From: Gordionus sp. m RMFG-2023
Taxonomy: Eukaryota > Nematomorpha > Gordioida > Chordodea > Parachordodidae
Direction: 5' to 3'
Assembly (NCBI RefSeq): GCF_954871325.1
Contig: NC_088778.1
Span: forward strand, 26,211,120 to 26,275,119
DNA: 64,000 nucleotides
Shown in pieces: positions 23,113-35,700 of the stretch. The translations under genes and the position numbers were made by a program. Below the pieces are notes generated by a model. It had not been told where the DNA came from, ran no database searches, and was given only the letters and a program-made list of their open reading frames with translations. How positions within the stretch are numbered: the stretch's first letter is position 1; each line of letters opens with the position of its first letter.

Positions 23113-24085
23113 CAGTGGCGTAGCTACGGGGGTGGTTTTAGGGTTTGGACTACTCCCACATCCAGCGTCTACATGAGCGGGAGGGGTAGTAACAGTTACC
23201 ATCCTATTTTTTGAGGGGGAAGGGGGTAAGGATAGGCTGCTTTAATGGGGTTAGGATAAATTTTTTGGGGGGTTTTCTATTAAATTTTGAGATGAAATAG
23301 GACACCATTTATTGCTGTAAAAATTAATGCTTTTATTATAAATTATTATAATACAATTATTGACCAAATCTATATATTGCAAACAATCATACACATTGTT
23401 TTTCCAAATCAGCAAGCTCATAATGCCATAATAATTGATTCATTGTAAATAATGGAGGTTTTAATTGAATTTATAATTTAAAAAAATAAATTCTTTATAT
23501 TCACAAAATATCGATAGTTGGTAGTAGAGATAGATTAATTTAAGTTATCCTTTTAAATTCTCTGAAAAGAGTATCAATATAATTATAAAGGTGTAATAAT
23601 ATTAAATAGACACTGCCTCCGAAGGCGGCGGGATTTTTTAGGGGGGTAGACAAAGGTTTTAAGGGGTTTGCATCCACAGTGAAAATCCTGTCATGTAGAG
23701 TCTGCCCACAGCAAAAATTTCTTTTTAGATTATACGTTCAAAAGACTTAAAAGTTACTTTATATCAAATAAATACCATTAATATTAATATTTTTCTGGTT
23801 TTGATGTTTGTGGAAGGATATTATATTTCTATTGAAATTATTCTGGATAGTATTATTATAAAGTCATTGAGAATACTCTACTAAATTATTAATAACATAG
23901 TAATGATGCATTTAAAATATATTTATTATATATTATCGAAGATATGCTTATGATTTGTAAGATAAACCCGATCGAAGGCTGGGCAAAAGGGCCGAAGGCC
24001 CGTTAAAGGAAGTCTGGGGGGCGAAGCCCCTCAGGCTTTTATATCTATGGACACCCTCTAAGAAAAATTCCTAGCTACGCCACTG
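23113..24085. mobile_element. hAT-like MITE, family E (CAGTGGCGTAGCTA ends)
   Basis: The left end CAGTGGCGTAGCTA is matched by the complementary right end TAGCTACGCCACTG. Flanking octamers CTTGTCAA and CTTTTCAG agree at six of eight positions, consistent with an aged hAT duplication. The 973-bp interior is non-coding, with GGGG-rich patches and a CGAAGGC...GCGAAGCCCC block near 23970-24030. A fragment with that block is at 45421-45475. The left end is only 91 bp upstream of the AP-1 mu start codon. Confidence 0.8.
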
Positions 24086-24917
24086 CTTTTCAGTGATTTC
24101 TTATGTTGTATACTTACATAGATAGGTAATTATATTATCGCTTAAAATCAATCAAAAATATTTCATTTAAAATTTTAAATTTCCCATTTACTTGCTAAGG
24201 AATAATGTTGAACCTATTATTTTAATCTATTTGCATTATATAGCGTCTACATTAGCAGAGTGGGGGAGGGTTCAGTGGGAGGGGGGGGGGGGGTATTTAG
24301 TGTTATCTATTAAAAAAATTTGAATGATTTACTGATAATATATTACTATCATAATTTATAATTTAATTGTATACCTATTCTAATATAATAGATTGCTAAA
24401 TATCGATCAATATTAAAAGTCATTATTTTTAAAGAAAACTTACTTATGGATAATTTCCCGCTATAAGGATTAGACATTCTATATATATGCTCATATTCAT
24501 GCAAATAATATGCTATAATAATGCATTCATTGAAAATGAGAGAAGTTTTCTTAATTTATGTTTTCTATAAAATAACTCCTCTACAATCACAATTTTTGAT
24601 AGTTGATATAGAATTGATTATTTAAGTTATTTTAATATATTTGAAGGGAGTATCATTAGAATTAAAAAAGCGCTAGGTATCGATTTTTGAGGGGGGTTTT
24701 GTTTCCAGTAAATATCTATATTACTGACATTATATATTCTTATTATAATAGGGGATATAGATTTTAGCAGCGTAGTTAGGATGGAGCAAAAGTGGAATCT
24801 GCCTTTCTATTTAAAATAACTGCCACATCTATATGAGAAAGGGGATTTTTTTTATTCGTTCATAAATACACATTTAAATGCATATTTTTATGATTTTAAA
24901 AAATTTACAATTATAAT
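24086..24917. other. Spacer with fragments of CGTAG-type elements
   Basis: AGCGTCTACATTAGC at 24243 resembles AGCGTCTACATGAGC inside element E, and AGCGTAGTTAGGATGG near 24770 resembles the terminal motif of families E and F. No complete element was found. A long G run is near 24280. Confidence 0.4.
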
Positions 24918-25284
24918 CAGAGTTTATTAGAACCTAAACTCGCACTTAACTAGAACCCTTTGAACCTTCGCGATTTTACAGAACCCAAACCCGAAACCAT
25001 ATTTAGATTTAGGGTTTAGTAAGGTCTAAGAATTGTTATTTTATTAATTCACTCTGTTATTGAAAGATAACACAATAATTTGCCTTAAACAAAAAAAAAT
25101 TAAAACAAATATAATATTATTTTTCAAATTTAATTGCATTATTTTAATTATAATTACAATGATAAGTTATTTTTAAGGTAAAATATAATGAAAGGCATTT
25201 TTTTAAACTCCAAACTCTGAACCTGGTTCATAAATTTCTTATGGAACCCTACAGAACTCTTTTTTCGAAAGGTTCACATCCCTG
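24918..25284. mobile_element. Short hAT-like MITE with AGAACC/GGTTC ends
   Basis: The left end CAGAGTTTATTAGAACC and the right end GGTTCACATCCCTG are imperfect inverted repeats. They are flanked by ATTATAAT (24910-24917) and ATTATGAT (25285-25292), seven of eight matching. Inside, AACCC and GGTTT motifs recur near the ends. There is no coding content, and the length is 367 bp. Confidence 0.65.
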
Positions 25285-25292
25285 ATTATGAT

Positions 25293-26550
25293 ATGAAAAT
25301 AATTTTGTTAGCCAAGTTTACATCAAATCAACAAATTAAATAAATTTATTGTAATAAAAAACTTAATAAAAAACTAATAAGATACTATATTATATCATTT
25401 CAATTAAAATAGGTAAAACAGGTAAAAAAAATAATATAAGATTATTATTTTAGATTTACCAAAATCAAATAATGATAAACCAGTATGAAGTCAAAATATC
25501 ATGATGTCTTCCAATCCAATATATGTTTATAAATTTATACATTTCAAATTTAAAATAGTCACACTATTTAAAATTATATGCTGTATTTTGTTGTAAGATG
25601 ATTTTATTTGATTCCTTATTAAATAGAAATATTTTATAGTTCATGCCCTATTATATATGTCCATTTATTATTTGTGAAGATTCGCCTGACTTTCATTCTG
25701 GCGCATTTTCTGATAAGCAAAATTATAGTTTTATTTTAGACCACCTCAATGACATATAATATATGTCATTGGACTACCTATAGATGTCCCTATGGTGTTT
25801 CCCAAAAATTTTTGCCACTGATAGTTAATCCATTATATTTTCTTATAAATAATAATTATACATAAAATGTTATATTATTTCTAAAAATTATTTAAAAATT
25901 GTTATAAACATTATTTAAAATTTTAAATACAAATATATGCTATAAATGATGTAATGAAATACATTTGTACCAACACCTACACGTGAGAGCAAAATGTATT
26001 GTAATTTACAACAATATTTTGAAAGGTATTGCATGAAATACTATATATTTAAATAATTTGTTACTACATTCTATTTTATCGAGTTATGGGTCTTCTTTTG
26101 AAGATATATATTTTCCAGGTCATTCTGTCAATAGACTCAAACTCCATAAAATAAGTGACTGTTTTGATGGTAAAGGCTTTTATAAAATATTAAGTAAAAT
26201 ATGCATTTTTTGTCTATGATACGGGAGAAGGGGTTCTTTAAGAGCAGTCTTTCATCCAGCAGTTTATTTTTTTGCATTAAGATCAAGCGTGAGGTATATT
26301 TTAAATTCCTGATTAAACTTAAAAAGCAGGGTTCGTTAGTAAATTTTGCCATATCTAAAATCTAGGATAAGTTGATCATTTGAATAGTTATTTCCGTTTA
26401 CACCAGTGCTTATAAATCTTTTTTGGTTTTTTTAAAATTAACCATAAGATTTAGGTGTATTATTAAGCTGAAATAATTTGTAAAAATTTATCCATTTTGA
26501 ATAAATATTTTTACTAAATAACTGATTTTTTTGCAGAATGCTGACCTGAG
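25293..26550. other. Intergenic, no gene recognised
   Basis: AT-rich. A minus-strand open stretch at 26137-26352 (about 71 codons) is unrecognised and has no splice context. The palindrome at 25748-25770 is listed separately. Confidence 0.4.
25748..25770. repeat. Perfect 23-nt palindrome
   Basis: AATGACATATA and TATATGTCATT flank a single central A, giving 11-bp perfect arms. It could form a tight hairpin. No element end is evident beside it. Confidence 0.7.
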
Positions 26551-26554
26551 ACTT

Positions 26555-27650
26555 ATGATCCACTTATTAATATATGGAAAAGAATTCCATTTAATGAGAG
26601 ATGTCCGTTAACGTTTATCATCAATAAACTGTGAATTTGTTTTATCATATGATTTTCAGACAAATTAATCATAATGGCATTCATAAGGTGAAAACCGCTC
26701 ACACATTCAGCAATATTACACGGAATTGTATTCACAATTTTGAAACTCTTTCGAAGCACAGGGGAATTTATTACTTTTATAACTATATATTCCCTCATCA
26801 AATGCGAAAAAATCGAACTTCAGTGGGAAACAGTTATTTAATTTGCTCTTCCCCATAACGAATGTGAGGGTCTGCTGGCCAATTATCTTTTTGATAAAGA
26901 ATCCATATTAAGATAAGTTAGCTAAAAAGATAAAACTATAATTTAATATAGTATTTTTAATTAGTAGAACATCAGAATCAGTATCCATTAATCTATTTGC
27001 CATATTGTCTATTAAGGCAGTAATAAATTGATTTTCGTTGATACCAGAGTGTCTTCTGTTTTCCGTCAATATTACGTATCAATATTTTATGTTCTCCTTT
27101 AGAAATATTAAATTCATTTAGAAATTATAAGAAATTTAAGACATACCAGGCATCTGATTTTGGAACATGGAGTTCGCTTTATTGATTTTTCAGCTTTAAT
27201 TAAACTGATTATCTTGCCTAAAGCCTTAAAAAGAGATTGAATTTTCAATACAGGACATCATGCATCAAGGCTAGATCTGATAAGAATTGACACTACTTTA
27301 TAATCGGGTGGACAGCCCGTTAAATTTTGCACTTGTTGCTAGAAATAGCTGAATTTTTTAAATGAGTATATAGGGCCTCAAAGTTATTCCAAACTGATTT
27401 AACAGTACCAAGATTGTTAAATACCCATTATACATAAAGTACGCATGCAATCTTCCACAACTGAATGCCAAATTCTTGAGCTATTTGTTCTAGCCTTTTG
27501 ATTTTTTTAAACTGACTATATAAGCTCTCTTTTCTGTCAATAAAGGCTTTACAATGAATAACCCTTGTCACTTTTTTGTTCCAATGAGAAATTTTAAACA
27601 GTGATTTAAACAAAGCCAGGGTATAATCGTTATAGTTTAGGATATTTTAA
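26555..27650 (-). pseudogene. hAT transposase fossil of the KIAA1586/ZMYM6-like type
   Basis: From high to low coordinates the minus strand gives EQIAQEFGIQLWKI and WFNNLGTVKSVWNNFEALY (27330-27480), INENQFITALIDNMANRL (26985-27045) and, at the C-terminus, TIPCNIAECVSGFHLMN with MINVNG (26590-26740). These match, in order, the KIGRVFGTRW...SSFRTVKAVW, middle helical, and PCSTAECERGFSQMN blocks of this hAT lineage. Many stops and frame changes separate the blocks, so it is long dead. Terminal repeats were not found. Confidence 0.75.
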
Positions 27651-27779
27651 AGAACGAATAAAAATACGGAAGAGTTAGTTTTTGAATTAAAAATGTACAA
27701 TTACAACTACGATTTTGCTTATAAAATTTTTATATTTATTTGATGGCATAAAATATAGACATGCTTATTTTTTTAAAAT

Positions 27780-28190
27780 ACACCGAGGCTGAGCCTTATA
27801 TTAAAAAAAATATTTTAAATCGGCGTTATTAGCTATAAAAACTAAAAATAAATGTAATATATTTTAAAAAATCCATGTCTGGACAAAAACTTTTTTTCTA
27901 AAAAAAATCCGGGGGACCGAATATTATATTTAAAAAGAATTCCGGGCCGGGTTGACCTTGAAATTGGTACCTTGGCATCTCTGAAAAATATTACTAATAT
28001 GTTAAAATACCATTATATAAAATTTTAATATTTTGGAAGGAGCACGCCGTACCCCCTACTCTTTTTTAAAAATTTGGCGGAGATAAGTTAAAATTTTTTA
28101 CTAAGGGGGGACGATCCTGATTACACCCCTGTTCATGCTCATCAGTTAGAACAGCCATATGAAGTACCGTCAAAGTCAATGGCCAAAAAT
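27780..28190. other. Fragment of a GC-motif hAT-like end plus spacer
   Basis: TCCGGGGGACCG, TTCCGGGCCGGG and the terminal TTGGCATCTCTGA near 27980 resemble family C ends (GATCTCTA). No left end was found. The rest is AT-rich spacer with short G runs. Confidence 0.35.
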
Positions 28191-28194
28191 AAAA

Positions 28195-28400
28195 TTATTC
28201 AAATAAAATTTTTTACTTATCAATTTTGATTAACGTAGAATTTGGAATAATAACTTAACTCAAGGAATCGGCAAGGAAATTTTTTAATTGGATGAGTTAT
28301 ATTTAAAATTAAACAAGTATTTTGGATTAAGGATCAAGGATTAGCGAGATATGGGTTAGGGTTAATTAAAGGTTTGAGAGATATGGGTAATTGTTAAGAT
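28195..28400 (+). repeat. Dispersed repeat family B
   Basis: AACTTAACTCAAGGAATCG, AAACAAGTATTTTGG and GGGTTAGGGTTAATT are followed by GAGAGATATGGG. The same order is seen at 3880-4180 and in reverse at 20545-20755. Confidence 0.5.
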
Positions 28401-28424
28401 ATATTTAAAATCAGGCGCTTCACT

Positions 28425-28585
28425 AGCTTTTACAGTCTCATGGGGCTAAAAAAAAATTGAAATTATTTTCAAAATTACCTTCTTTTTTTAAGTAAACATT
28501 ACCAAAATTACAATTGGTATAAAAAAATTTAAAATTTTGGGGAGTTTTAAATTTTTCAAGGGGCTCGAGCACGCTACTGTTAAAA
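28425..28585 (+). repeat. Dispersed repeat family G
   Basis: It starts with TTTACAGTCTCATGGGGCT and ends with GGGGCTCGAGCACGCTACTG. Related blocks are at 62245-62500 and 63100-63222, with a reverse partial at 45478-45520. All share the closing GGGCTYGAGC motif. The opening resembles CAGTGCCGTAACTAG at 62245, so it may be another CGTAG-type MITE. Confidence 0.5.
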
Positions 28586-28715
28586 ATGGCTTTTAATAAA
28601 ATTGAATTATGTTTATTAATAACTTGTTAAATCTTACAGGCCATGTGATTAAAAATAAATATTAAGAGTCTTTCTTTCTTATCAAAAGTTGTTTTTCTTC
28701 TTTTTCTGTGTCTTA

Positions 28716-28820
28716 CCCAGAATTCACAGTTAGCGTGTGTGGCGGTACAAAATATGATATAAATACTTTACATCATCTTGTATACTTCGCAGCGAATTCG
28801 CGGTAATTGTGAATTCAGGG
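28716..28820. mobile_element. Miniature inverted-repeat element, family P (copy 2)
   Basis: The left end CCCAGAATTCACAGTTAGCG and the right end GCGGTAATTGTGAATTCAGGG are inverted repeats, flanked on both sides by TTA. A three-base TTA duplication is the PIF/Harbinger pattern; the superfamily assignment is inference. Length is 105 bp. Confidence 0.7.
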
Positions 28821-30506
28821 TTATAGAGAAATATTTTTATTAAATCAACCGATTTTTTAAATTTATTGTGTACTTTAATGGAATATATTATTTGGATGGG
28901 AAAGAGGGGGGGGGGGGGGTAGCTTTTAAAATATATACCTACTTACATCATAAGGTTGAGGAAGTTTTTAGCGGCATATCGCTTTTACACCCTTGTAAGC
29001 TATTGCCGATTTTACTTATATTTCCCCCCCCCCCCGACTTTAAAAAAAAATTGCCCTTATTAACAAAATATCTCAATATACTACCACTGAACACCCAAAA
29101 TAATAATTATTACTGATACAAAATCAAAATAAACAAATATAATGATAATTGTATAATAAAAATGAATACCTGATGGCAGTAGATTAATTATAATTTCATA
29201 TCAAATAAAACAAATTATTTCTTAGTAATTATTTACAGTTATGAGTATAACAGAAAACTTATTGCATTCTCCCTATACCAACCCCTTGAAATATTGTTTA
29301 AAAAAAATGAATATAAGCTAAAATCAAAATCAAATAACGTAAATTGCGAATTAAACCCGGTCAGAATAGCGTCGGTTCTGCTAACAAATGTTAAAACGAT
29401 CTTGGCATGGCTCCGGTTTCATGGAAACAATGTTTTTAAGCCCAGCACGAGTTTACAGCTATTTTTATTTTAGACCAACTATGACCTTTTAACGTTTTCC
29501 TTTTATGGTCCACTCCGGACCATGTTTCAAGGCTGCATATCTATAACATTGAATGCAAAATAATGGCTAATTAAAATTATAAAAAAACCTAATAAATTAT
29601 AATGGCCAAATGTATTTATTGATTAAATTATTCTAATATATAAAAATTATTCATAAAAAAAACATTTAAGATGGTGGAAAGAGTTCAAAAATATTTTTAT
29701 TTAAAACTTTCTACTTCCGGTGTTAAAAAGGGTTTATTTTTATAAAATAATTTAAATTTAAACATTAATTATTTTACTACCCAAAAGCCGAACTCAAATT
29801 TCCTCACAACTTCCTTATATGTAATAAAAAAATATTAATTTCTTAAATTAAAAATATAAAAATTTAAGACGTTTTATTTTCAAAATCTTTTAATTTTTTT
29901 TATTAAATTATATCACAATAAAAAATCTCAAAAATATTGTATTGAGATTCATGACAATGTTTGGGTATAGCCCTATCGATTCACAAATTATGTGGCTTAC
30001 TTTCTCTCTAAGTCCAACTCGCTCTTATTATCTCGGAATTATATCACTTATAAGTGCTAAGCGAAAGGCGTTCAACCACTTTCTTCATATGCAACATAAC
30101 CTCATTTGCCTACTCAGGATTTACCCAGAAGAGGGTTAAAAAAAACTTGGAGGGGCTTCACCAAACCTCCCCCAACCTTCTCGGTCTTCGACCGGGTCCC
30201 GTCTATCAGAAATCATGATTTAATTAATTATATTTTTTCACGTGGTTATTATTATTTACTTTCTTTTTTTTTAAAATGTAATATATTTTTCCTGCAGTGG
30301 TCAAAATGTTAGGCCCATCTTAGACGAATATTTTTAATCGGCTCCGCCACGAAATTTATAAAATTTCATTGTTTTGAGTATTTGATTTGCAAATTTTTTA
30401 AACAGGAAATTGAAAAATTAAGGAGTAAATAAATATTTAAAAGAAAAATCAAGGAGTAAATGAATATTTAAACTAATTTAGAAAAGAAAGAAATAAATAA
30501 ATAGAT
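28821..30506. other. Intergenic, no gene recognised
   Basis: It contains long G and C homopolymers near 28910 and 29025. Open frames at 29942-30139 and 30106-30312 are short and unrecognised and lack splice context; they overlap a GC-richer patch that may be another element fragment. Confidence 0.4.
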
Positions 30507-30702
30507 TGAACCAATTTTTAAAAACGGCTACAACATATTATCAAGAAAATTTTAAGCAAGCCCTGAAGATTTTACTCAGAGATGGCACAAAGGTTTGGAC
30601 GTCTATTCGCCAAATATAGAGGAGTAGCAATATTTCTCTGGCTAAAATATTTAGTTTGTCGTTTTTAAAAATAGGCTGAAATCATGTTTATTAACGACAC
30701 TA
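30507..30702. mobile_element. hAT-type MITE family A copy, left end eroded
   Basis: It contains AAAAACGGCTACAAC, GCAAGCCCTGAAGATTTT, AGATGGCACAAAGGTTTGG and the right end TTAACGACACTA. The core is very similar to the copies at 34523-34701 and 51532-51739. Confidence 0.7.
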
Positions 30703-33229
30703 GATTCGATTTTTTTTAAAAATTTTTAAACCCTAGCAAGTGAGGAGTTATAAAATTATCCCATTTTTCGACCTGTTTCGGACAGGATTTCAGGCCTGGT
30801 CTGCTGGTCCCTGGTATATTTATCCTTTCATTTAAAATAGACTAACAATTGGGAGCACTAATTCTCAAGAGTGCTTTAACCAACATAGTTAGTTAGTATA
30901 AAGCAAAAAAGTTAATCAATAAAATATTATCCAACCTTATATGAATATAAAATTGACTGCAAGTGCAAGCATTTATCCTGAAAATTTTGTCAATGTTTAG
31001 TTCGTAATTGTATAAATTAGAATTACTTTAAAGGTAGTATATAAAGTAAGAAAATAAGTTCTAAATATCTGGGTTTGCTTTTAAATTAAGTGCCTACTTA
31101 TTAATTTCAATCTATTTCGATAACAACAACAAATAACGTAATTAATAGCTATATAAAAAACTACGATATCACACCAAGCGTATAGTAAAGCCAAAGTTAT
31201 GTAAGCATAAATTCTGAAACTTATAGCCAGAATTAATGTTATTTAAGTACATTTTAGGGCTTTGATCTGTTTGGTAGATAGTTAAATATATATATAAATA
31301 AATGACTCTAATCATTAAAAAAATATCAACCTCTTTTATCGTATTTTAAAATATGAAACTCAATGTCTATGGCTTTAGTTTTGATACCTTTATAATTTAA
31401 TAGCAATAGCATAAAAGTAATCATAGACTTGTAGTATCTTTGTAAGGTATGACATCAAAATAATATGTATTGGTTACCATGAAATTCAACATTACAATTA
31501 GAGAATTTTTTTAACCATCAAGCGCTGCTAAGGCTGAACGATTGTTTAGTTAAATAATACTAAGTGCGCTTTTACACTTGGAAAATTGGAAAAATATCAA
31601 ACGTCAATCCCAACATTTTTCAATTTTTATTTTAGTAAAATATATAACAAATATTTTCTTCGGTAATTTTATTTTAAAAAATTAAATATAATATTGTTTA
31701 TTCATATAATGTTTCGCACTTTTTTAAAAATTAGATAAAAAAAAAATTCTGAGAAGATTTTATAGAAATAGAAGTAGGAAATTATTGATGGAGATTTATC
31801 ATTTTAAAAAAAAAATAATAAAAGCAAATTTTTGTGCATATATTACAAAATTTTTCCAAATCATATTCTACATGGAAGGTGGAGAGGATTTATCCCCAAA
31901 CCCTCCTTCGTCTAAACCAATGATATTGCTATTTGGTCATTTCCAAACAAGTCGTTTTTGGGGAAAAATTAGTTTTTGACTACCGATTTAATGATGTCTT
32001 AGAAGTCCTGATGCGAACATATTACAATTATTTTTAAATATTATTTCTACTTTTGGAAAAATTTTTTAAAAAAATTCTAGGAGCGTTCATGGGAGGCTGG
32101 CCCAAATAAATTTTAAAAACCCTCCCTCTTTCTATTGGAGATTCATTTTAATAGATATATAAATTATATACGGTAAATAGGAGAGACCAGGGTGAGCCCA
32201 AGGTTCTTGTGAGCCTTGAAATTTTCTTCTATAGTATTCAACTCTAATGGTTATTTTTTTAAATCTATAACTAAATTATGTATTTGAGGCGATAATTTTT
32301 TTAATATCGGGTGACATACAAAATTTTTATAACAGAATATATAATTTATCTCCTCAAAAGTAACTTTCTTAAATTCTGCAATTTATCAATAATAAAAAAA
32401 ATGATAAATGTTTTAATTTTCCAGTAACTATAAAAGATTAACCCCTATTCTATATAAAATTATTCTATATTTGAACAAAGAATATGCTACCAAAAATTAA
32501 ATTTTAAAATTACTGAGGGTCTAGGGCAACTTTTCAGAGGTTCATAAAACCTTTTAAGCTTTTTAAAATTTATTTTTTGAAATTTTAATATGGTAAGAAA
32601 TCATTTTAGAAAAAAGAACAACTAATGATGAGATCATTAAAAAATTTAATGAAAATCCGTATTTCCTAAGTGAAAAAAAACTATAAAATTATCTTAAATG
32701 CACCTAAAATGTTTATGGGTCTTTGTCCCTGTAAATGTGCTTTCCCTGCATGGATCCTATTGCAATTTTAATCCATTCTTGGTTTAAATTGTCAATAAAT
32801 TTCACTAATTTTTTATAATTATTTTCCACTATAGCTTATTTTTATCAATAAAGTAGTTGCAATAATATATATATATATCATTTTTATATTTAAAAATAAT
32901 CAATATTAGCAGCTCAAAGCGCCTCACCTTTCTTCCCCGGATGTAACTCATCCTTTCCCAAATATATTTTTCGAAAAAATTAATATTGATAGAAAAGTAT
33001 AATTTTTTTTAAATTGTTTTTATGTATTATAGCTAAAAGTAAATAAGTGGAATAAAATGAGATATTGTTTATTCAATTATTATCAAATTGTTATAATTTT
33101 ATTGACGTTTGCCTTTTAGGGCTTGAATACTCCCCATTCTTCCCTATGTAATTTTTTTTAAACCCATAAAATATTTTCTTTGAGAGTATATTAGCTTTGT
33201 CACGTAAAAATCCAGTTGAAAGTCAGCTG
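30703..33229. other. 2.5 kb AT-rich spacer, no gene recognised
   Basis: No frame, repeat with clear ends or RNA gene was recognised. Several CTCCC/GGGAG patches near 31870-32120 are reminiscent of the element edges seen elsewhere, but no pairing was found. Confidence 0.4.
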
Positions 33230-33412
33230 TATTGTTGTTAAACGGCTCGATCTAGCCTATTTTAAATTAAGATTTTGTCCAAAATAGAACTACGCAAGGC
33301 TCGAGATTTTGTTAATAGATGTCTAAGCCTTTCTGCCATCTATGAGGAAAATCTCAAGGGCCTGCGTAAATTTTTTTCGTTAAAATATGGAACTTGTCGT
33401 TTAACAACACTA
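33230..33412. mobile_element. hAT-type MITE family A, complete copy with perfect target duplication
   Basis: The left end TATTGTTGTTAAACGGCTCG pairs with the right end TGTCGTTTAACAACACTA, and both sides carry the identical octamer GTCAGCTG (33222-33229, 33413-33420). The element is 183 bp, non-coding, and contains the TAGATGTCTAAGCC and GCCATCTATGAGG core. The eight-base duplication and TAGTGTTG-type ends make it hAT-derived. Confidence 0.9.
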
Positions 33413-34522
33413 GTCAGCTGATATTGAAAGTTTCTCGTAAAACCCAGAAATGATAAAATGTCAAATTTGGGAATAAAAGATTAAAAACCAGGAATATTTA
33501 AATTATATGATTTAATAGGACCTGGAATTCTAAAATTTTAAACGGTAAAATCGGGGAAGAATGATTTTGTATATTGTACTTGATGTTCACATTGCCACCG
33601 GTCCCCAATATGTTCGTGAAAAAAAGATTTTTTTTCCATGCCCGTCAATTTTTTGCTGGGCCCAAAAATAATTTTATACAAGTTATCAGTCGCATAATAA
33701 TTTTGCTTTTTTTCGGGCTGGCCCTGGAATACGTGACTAATGGCTTTTTGCGGACCAGGCTTAGAACCGCGCAGACCTTTATATAGCACATTCTTTGGTA
33801 CCGGAATCTTTTTAAAAATTTGATGCACCAGAATGATCCACACTTTTACGCTGCGTTTTAAACGCTAAAACGTAACTTCGAGAAGTGTACCAGAACTAGG
33901 CGTAGGAAATAATCATACACTATTTTTAATATTTAAAAAATATAAATCCTTGATTTAAAAAGGCTAGGATAGTTTCTTCTCTCAATATAATTTAGGAACC
34001 TCTGAGGTCAGAATTTTTGACACAACCCGGATTTTTTATAAGAACGAATAATTTCAAACCCGAACCTGTTTTTAAAAAAATAAATTATTTTAAAACCAGG
34101 ACATTTTTATTCAAATTCGTTCTTTTTCAAGTTTATATTATTTTTTGGGTTCGGGCTTATAGATTTAAACAAGTGTTGCCTGATTATAGAATTGTCGGTG
34201 ACATTTGTTAAAAGACTCGTATTCGAGGCCTGCTCAGGTTGGACCACTGAGTCAGTCATATGACTAACATTTGATTTTCAAAAATTCGATGTTCCGTGGA
34301 ATTAATATTCGAACTATTCGTTCTATTTAATCACCATCTTTTTCTTTCGGTAAAATATAATTCAAATCTTATCCTTATTAATTTCTTTAACATAATCTAG
34401 ATATCTGGCCGGATAACTTTTTAATTTTGTTAATCCTAAAACCACGAATATTTTATATTTTATCGATCACGGATAAAAATATCACAAGTCTGACTTTAAA
34501 AATAAAAGTGAGCGATGCTAAG
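33413..34522. other. Spacer with one unexplained open frame
   Basis: A minus-strand frame of 101 codons at 33538-33843 has protein-like composition (LYKGLRGSKPGPQKAISHVF) but I do not recognise it, and no exon partners were found. CCCGAACC and GGTTCGGGC motifs near 34060-34160 are opposed, as in a foldback element. Otherwise there is no clear feature. Confidence 0.3.
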
Positions 34523-34701
34523 TAGTGTTGTTAAAAAACCCAATTGAGGTCCATTCTTAAACACGGCCCAATTAAGATTTAAGCCAAATATCATTATGTA
34601 AGCTGGAGATTTTACTCAAAGATGGCACAAATGATTATCTATTTGCCAAACCTCGAGGCTTACATATAATATTATTTTGGCTAAAATCTTTATCAACACT
34701 A
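34523..34701. mobile_element. hAT-type MITE family A copy
   Basis: It starts TAGTGTTGTTAAAAAACCC and ends TTTATCAACACTA, with the AGATGGCACAAATG and CTCGAGGCTTAC core. The flanking octamers do not match well. Length is 179 bp. Confidence 0.75.
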
Positions 34702-35017
34702 GCTGCTAGCCTATATCGTAAAGATAGGTAAACTTGGACCATGCTATAAAGCACAATGGCGGATAAATTATTCAAAGTGAATTTATATATTACATAATAG
34801 TGCGCATAAATTGAGCTTTTGCAGTACCTTTTTTAACGCAACGCATCTTTGTTTAAATTGAAAGCAGTACGTTTTTTTCTTATTTTGAAATTGAAACGTG
34901 ATTTAATTTTTATTAAACAATATGGATTTCTTTAATTTACAAGATAAACAACTAATTGCTTATTTTAATTATACAAGGATGAGGAGAACATTATAATTTA
35001 CAAATAAAATAATTTAA

Positions 35018-35362
35018 TTACATTTTCAAGTCTTTAATAATAAAAATGTACACTAGAACATGTAAGAGTATTAAATATCTTATTAAAATAATATAATCGT
35101 ACCATCTGTATGAGGGTTTAAAGCCAGAAACTTTGCCCAATTTTATTTGGTCTTTAATTTTTTTTATAATAATCACATAAGGGATGTCAAAATAAAATAT
35201 TGTTAGCTCAATAAAACATAGTAAGTTTTCTATATATCTTAAAAAATCAAACACTATTATTCTTTTTATATACATAATATTTAATTTAATTTCAAAGATA
35301 ATATTGGCTAAATTTGTCAATGAATTAAAATCCTAGAAAGGCTTCAAATTTTGATCTCAATA
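35018..35362 (-). CDS. Hypothetical membrane-protein-like open frame (possible exon)
   Basis: The minus strand carries an open frame of at least 100 codons following a good acceptor (TTTCTAG, then GATTTTAATTC, near 35330). It is Ile/Leu/Phe-rich with two or three hydrophobic stretches and a polar centre LGKVSGFKPSYRWYDY. The stop is at 35018. I do not recognise the family and found no convincing upstream exon. In AT-rich DNA hydrophobic open frames arise by chance, so it may not be a gene. Confidence 0.2.
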
Positions 35363-35700
35363 ATTAATTATTGTCAAAATTTTTAATATATATACAATAT
35401 TAGATCTTTACCCCTGATATTTTTATCTATTGGATTTTCATAACTGTTTACTCAATCTCATTCTTTCATAATTTGATTATTATAATATATATTTGTTTAT
35501 ACCTTAATATATTTATAATAATCTATATATTTTAATATATGCTAAATAAATTTTGAATAGTTTGCTTATTTATATATATTTTTCAAAAATGGACACTATA
35601 ATATTGAATATTACTTTATCATATATATAAATAAACATATTTACAAAAATAAACACACTAAGATAAAATTTATTTAATTTAATGATGTTTGATTTAAAGT

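Noticed and set aside
23113-24085. Family E element as piggyBac or En/Spm (CACTG ends)
   Set aside because: The flanks fit an eight-base, not TTAA or three-base, duplication, so hAT-like is the better description.
28900-29040. Long G and C homopolymers as G-quadruplex or regulatory elements
   Set aside because: Single homopolymer runs occur throughout the window in transposon debris and may be sequencing-prone. Nothing ties them to a gene.
33538-33843. 101-codon minus-strand frame as a gene
   Set aside because: Composition is protein-like, but there are no exon partners, no recognisable family and no start context. It is kept only as a note in the spacer entry.
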